Below are positions 63,748 to 64,000 of a stretch of DNA of 64,000 nt, piece after piece; within the stretch, counting starts at the first letter, position 1; the number at the start of each line of letters is the position of its first letter. Both the position numbers and the translations under genes were made by a program. This stretch comes from Macrophomina tecta (taxonomy: Eukaryota; Ascomycota; Dothideomycetes; Botryosphaeriales; Botryosphaeriaceae), in NCBI GenBank assembly GCA_024180945.1, contig JAKSGN010000023.1:1-64000 (forward strand), read 5' to 3'. Below the pieces are notes generated by a model. It was not told where the DNA came from, ran no database searches, and was given only the letters and a program-made list of their open reading frames with translations.

Positions 63748-64000
63748 CCGACGGTTCTTCCAGCATGACGTTCAGCCCCCCGTCAGGTAGGAATACTTTC
63801 CACCAGAGTGAGTTCAGACGCTGACCAGCTGTGACTAGCGACGAATGAAGTCGCATCACAACACAATATTCAATCATTGCCGCCTCAAGCCCGAGATAAT
63901 TTCTTGGAGAGTTTTGAGTCCAATCTTTCGCAACATATACCGGTAGTTGCTCCTGGGTCTTTCCTTCAAGTAACTCTTCAAGACTAATCCCTCACAATGC
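63748..64000. other. Window edge, nothing recognised
   Basis: The last 253 bp hold no supportable gene. A coding region may begin beyond the window. Confidence 0.4.

Noticed and set aside
1..64000. tRNA or other structured RNA genes
   Set aside because: I saw no cloverleaf or box A/B pattern convincing enough to report by eye.

Overview
The window looks like a subtelomeric segment of a filamentous ascomycete (Pezizomycotina) chromosome. Evidence: introns of about 46-78 nt with GTRAGT-like donors and YAG acceptors; fungal-only families (FunK1 kinase, QDE-1-type RNA-dependent RNA polymerase, Tad-like LINEs, pogo/Fot1 and hAT transposons); interstitial CCCTAA telomere motifs; and telomere-linked RecQ-type helicase genes. 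The CCCTAA strand reads 5'->3' on the + strand and the helicase genes run leftward, so the telomere most likely lies to the left of base 1. I cannot name the species.

Layout. 1-11.7 kb: telomere-linked helicase copies (one partial at the edge, one broken, one apparently intact) separated by a 1,535-bp direct duplication and an array of ~492-bp satellite units carrying a 47-bp minisatellite. 12.4-19.5 kb: a full-length two-ORF LINE followed head-to-tail by a 5'-truncated copy at what looks like the same target. 19.5-24.1 kb: two small spliced genes of unknown function and a 55-bp inverted repeat. 24.2-28.9 kb: a hAT element with a LINE fragment nested in it. 29.2-31.6 kb: an ankyrin fossil and an intact F-box-like/ankyrin gene. 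33.3-35.8 kb: a FunK1 kinase. 35.9-41.7 kb: three pogo-family elements, one inserted into another, plus debris. 43.5-46.3 kb: an RNA-dependent RNA polymerase. 47.7-49.5 kb: a decayed dynamin-like GTPase. 50.7-51.9 kb: a C2H2 zinc-finger gene. 52.4-55.0 kb: a second hAT broken by one stop codon and a solo LTR.

56.1-63.7 kb: the most interesting part. A nucleic-acid-deaminase-fold protein is followed by a viperin (RSAD2)-like radical SAM enzyme. Divergently next to it, across 181 bp, lies a UMP-CMP/adenylate-kinase-like nucleoside monophosphate kinase. Then come a CYTH/ThTPase-like triphosphate tunnel enzyme, an AAA_28/NadR-like P-loop protein and an unrecognised three-exon gene. The viperin/NMP-kinase pair recalls vertebrate RSAD2-CMPK2: the kinase would raise CTP/UTP for viperin to convert into a chain-terminating 3'-deoxy-3',4'-didehydro nucleotide. 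The CYTH and AAA_28 proteins recall the two halves of TTD14-type proteins and could act on the triphosphate. With RdRP, dynamin-like and deaminase genes within 20 kb, this may be a fungal nucleotide-based antiviral (mycovirus/transposon) defence island. That functional reading is inference.
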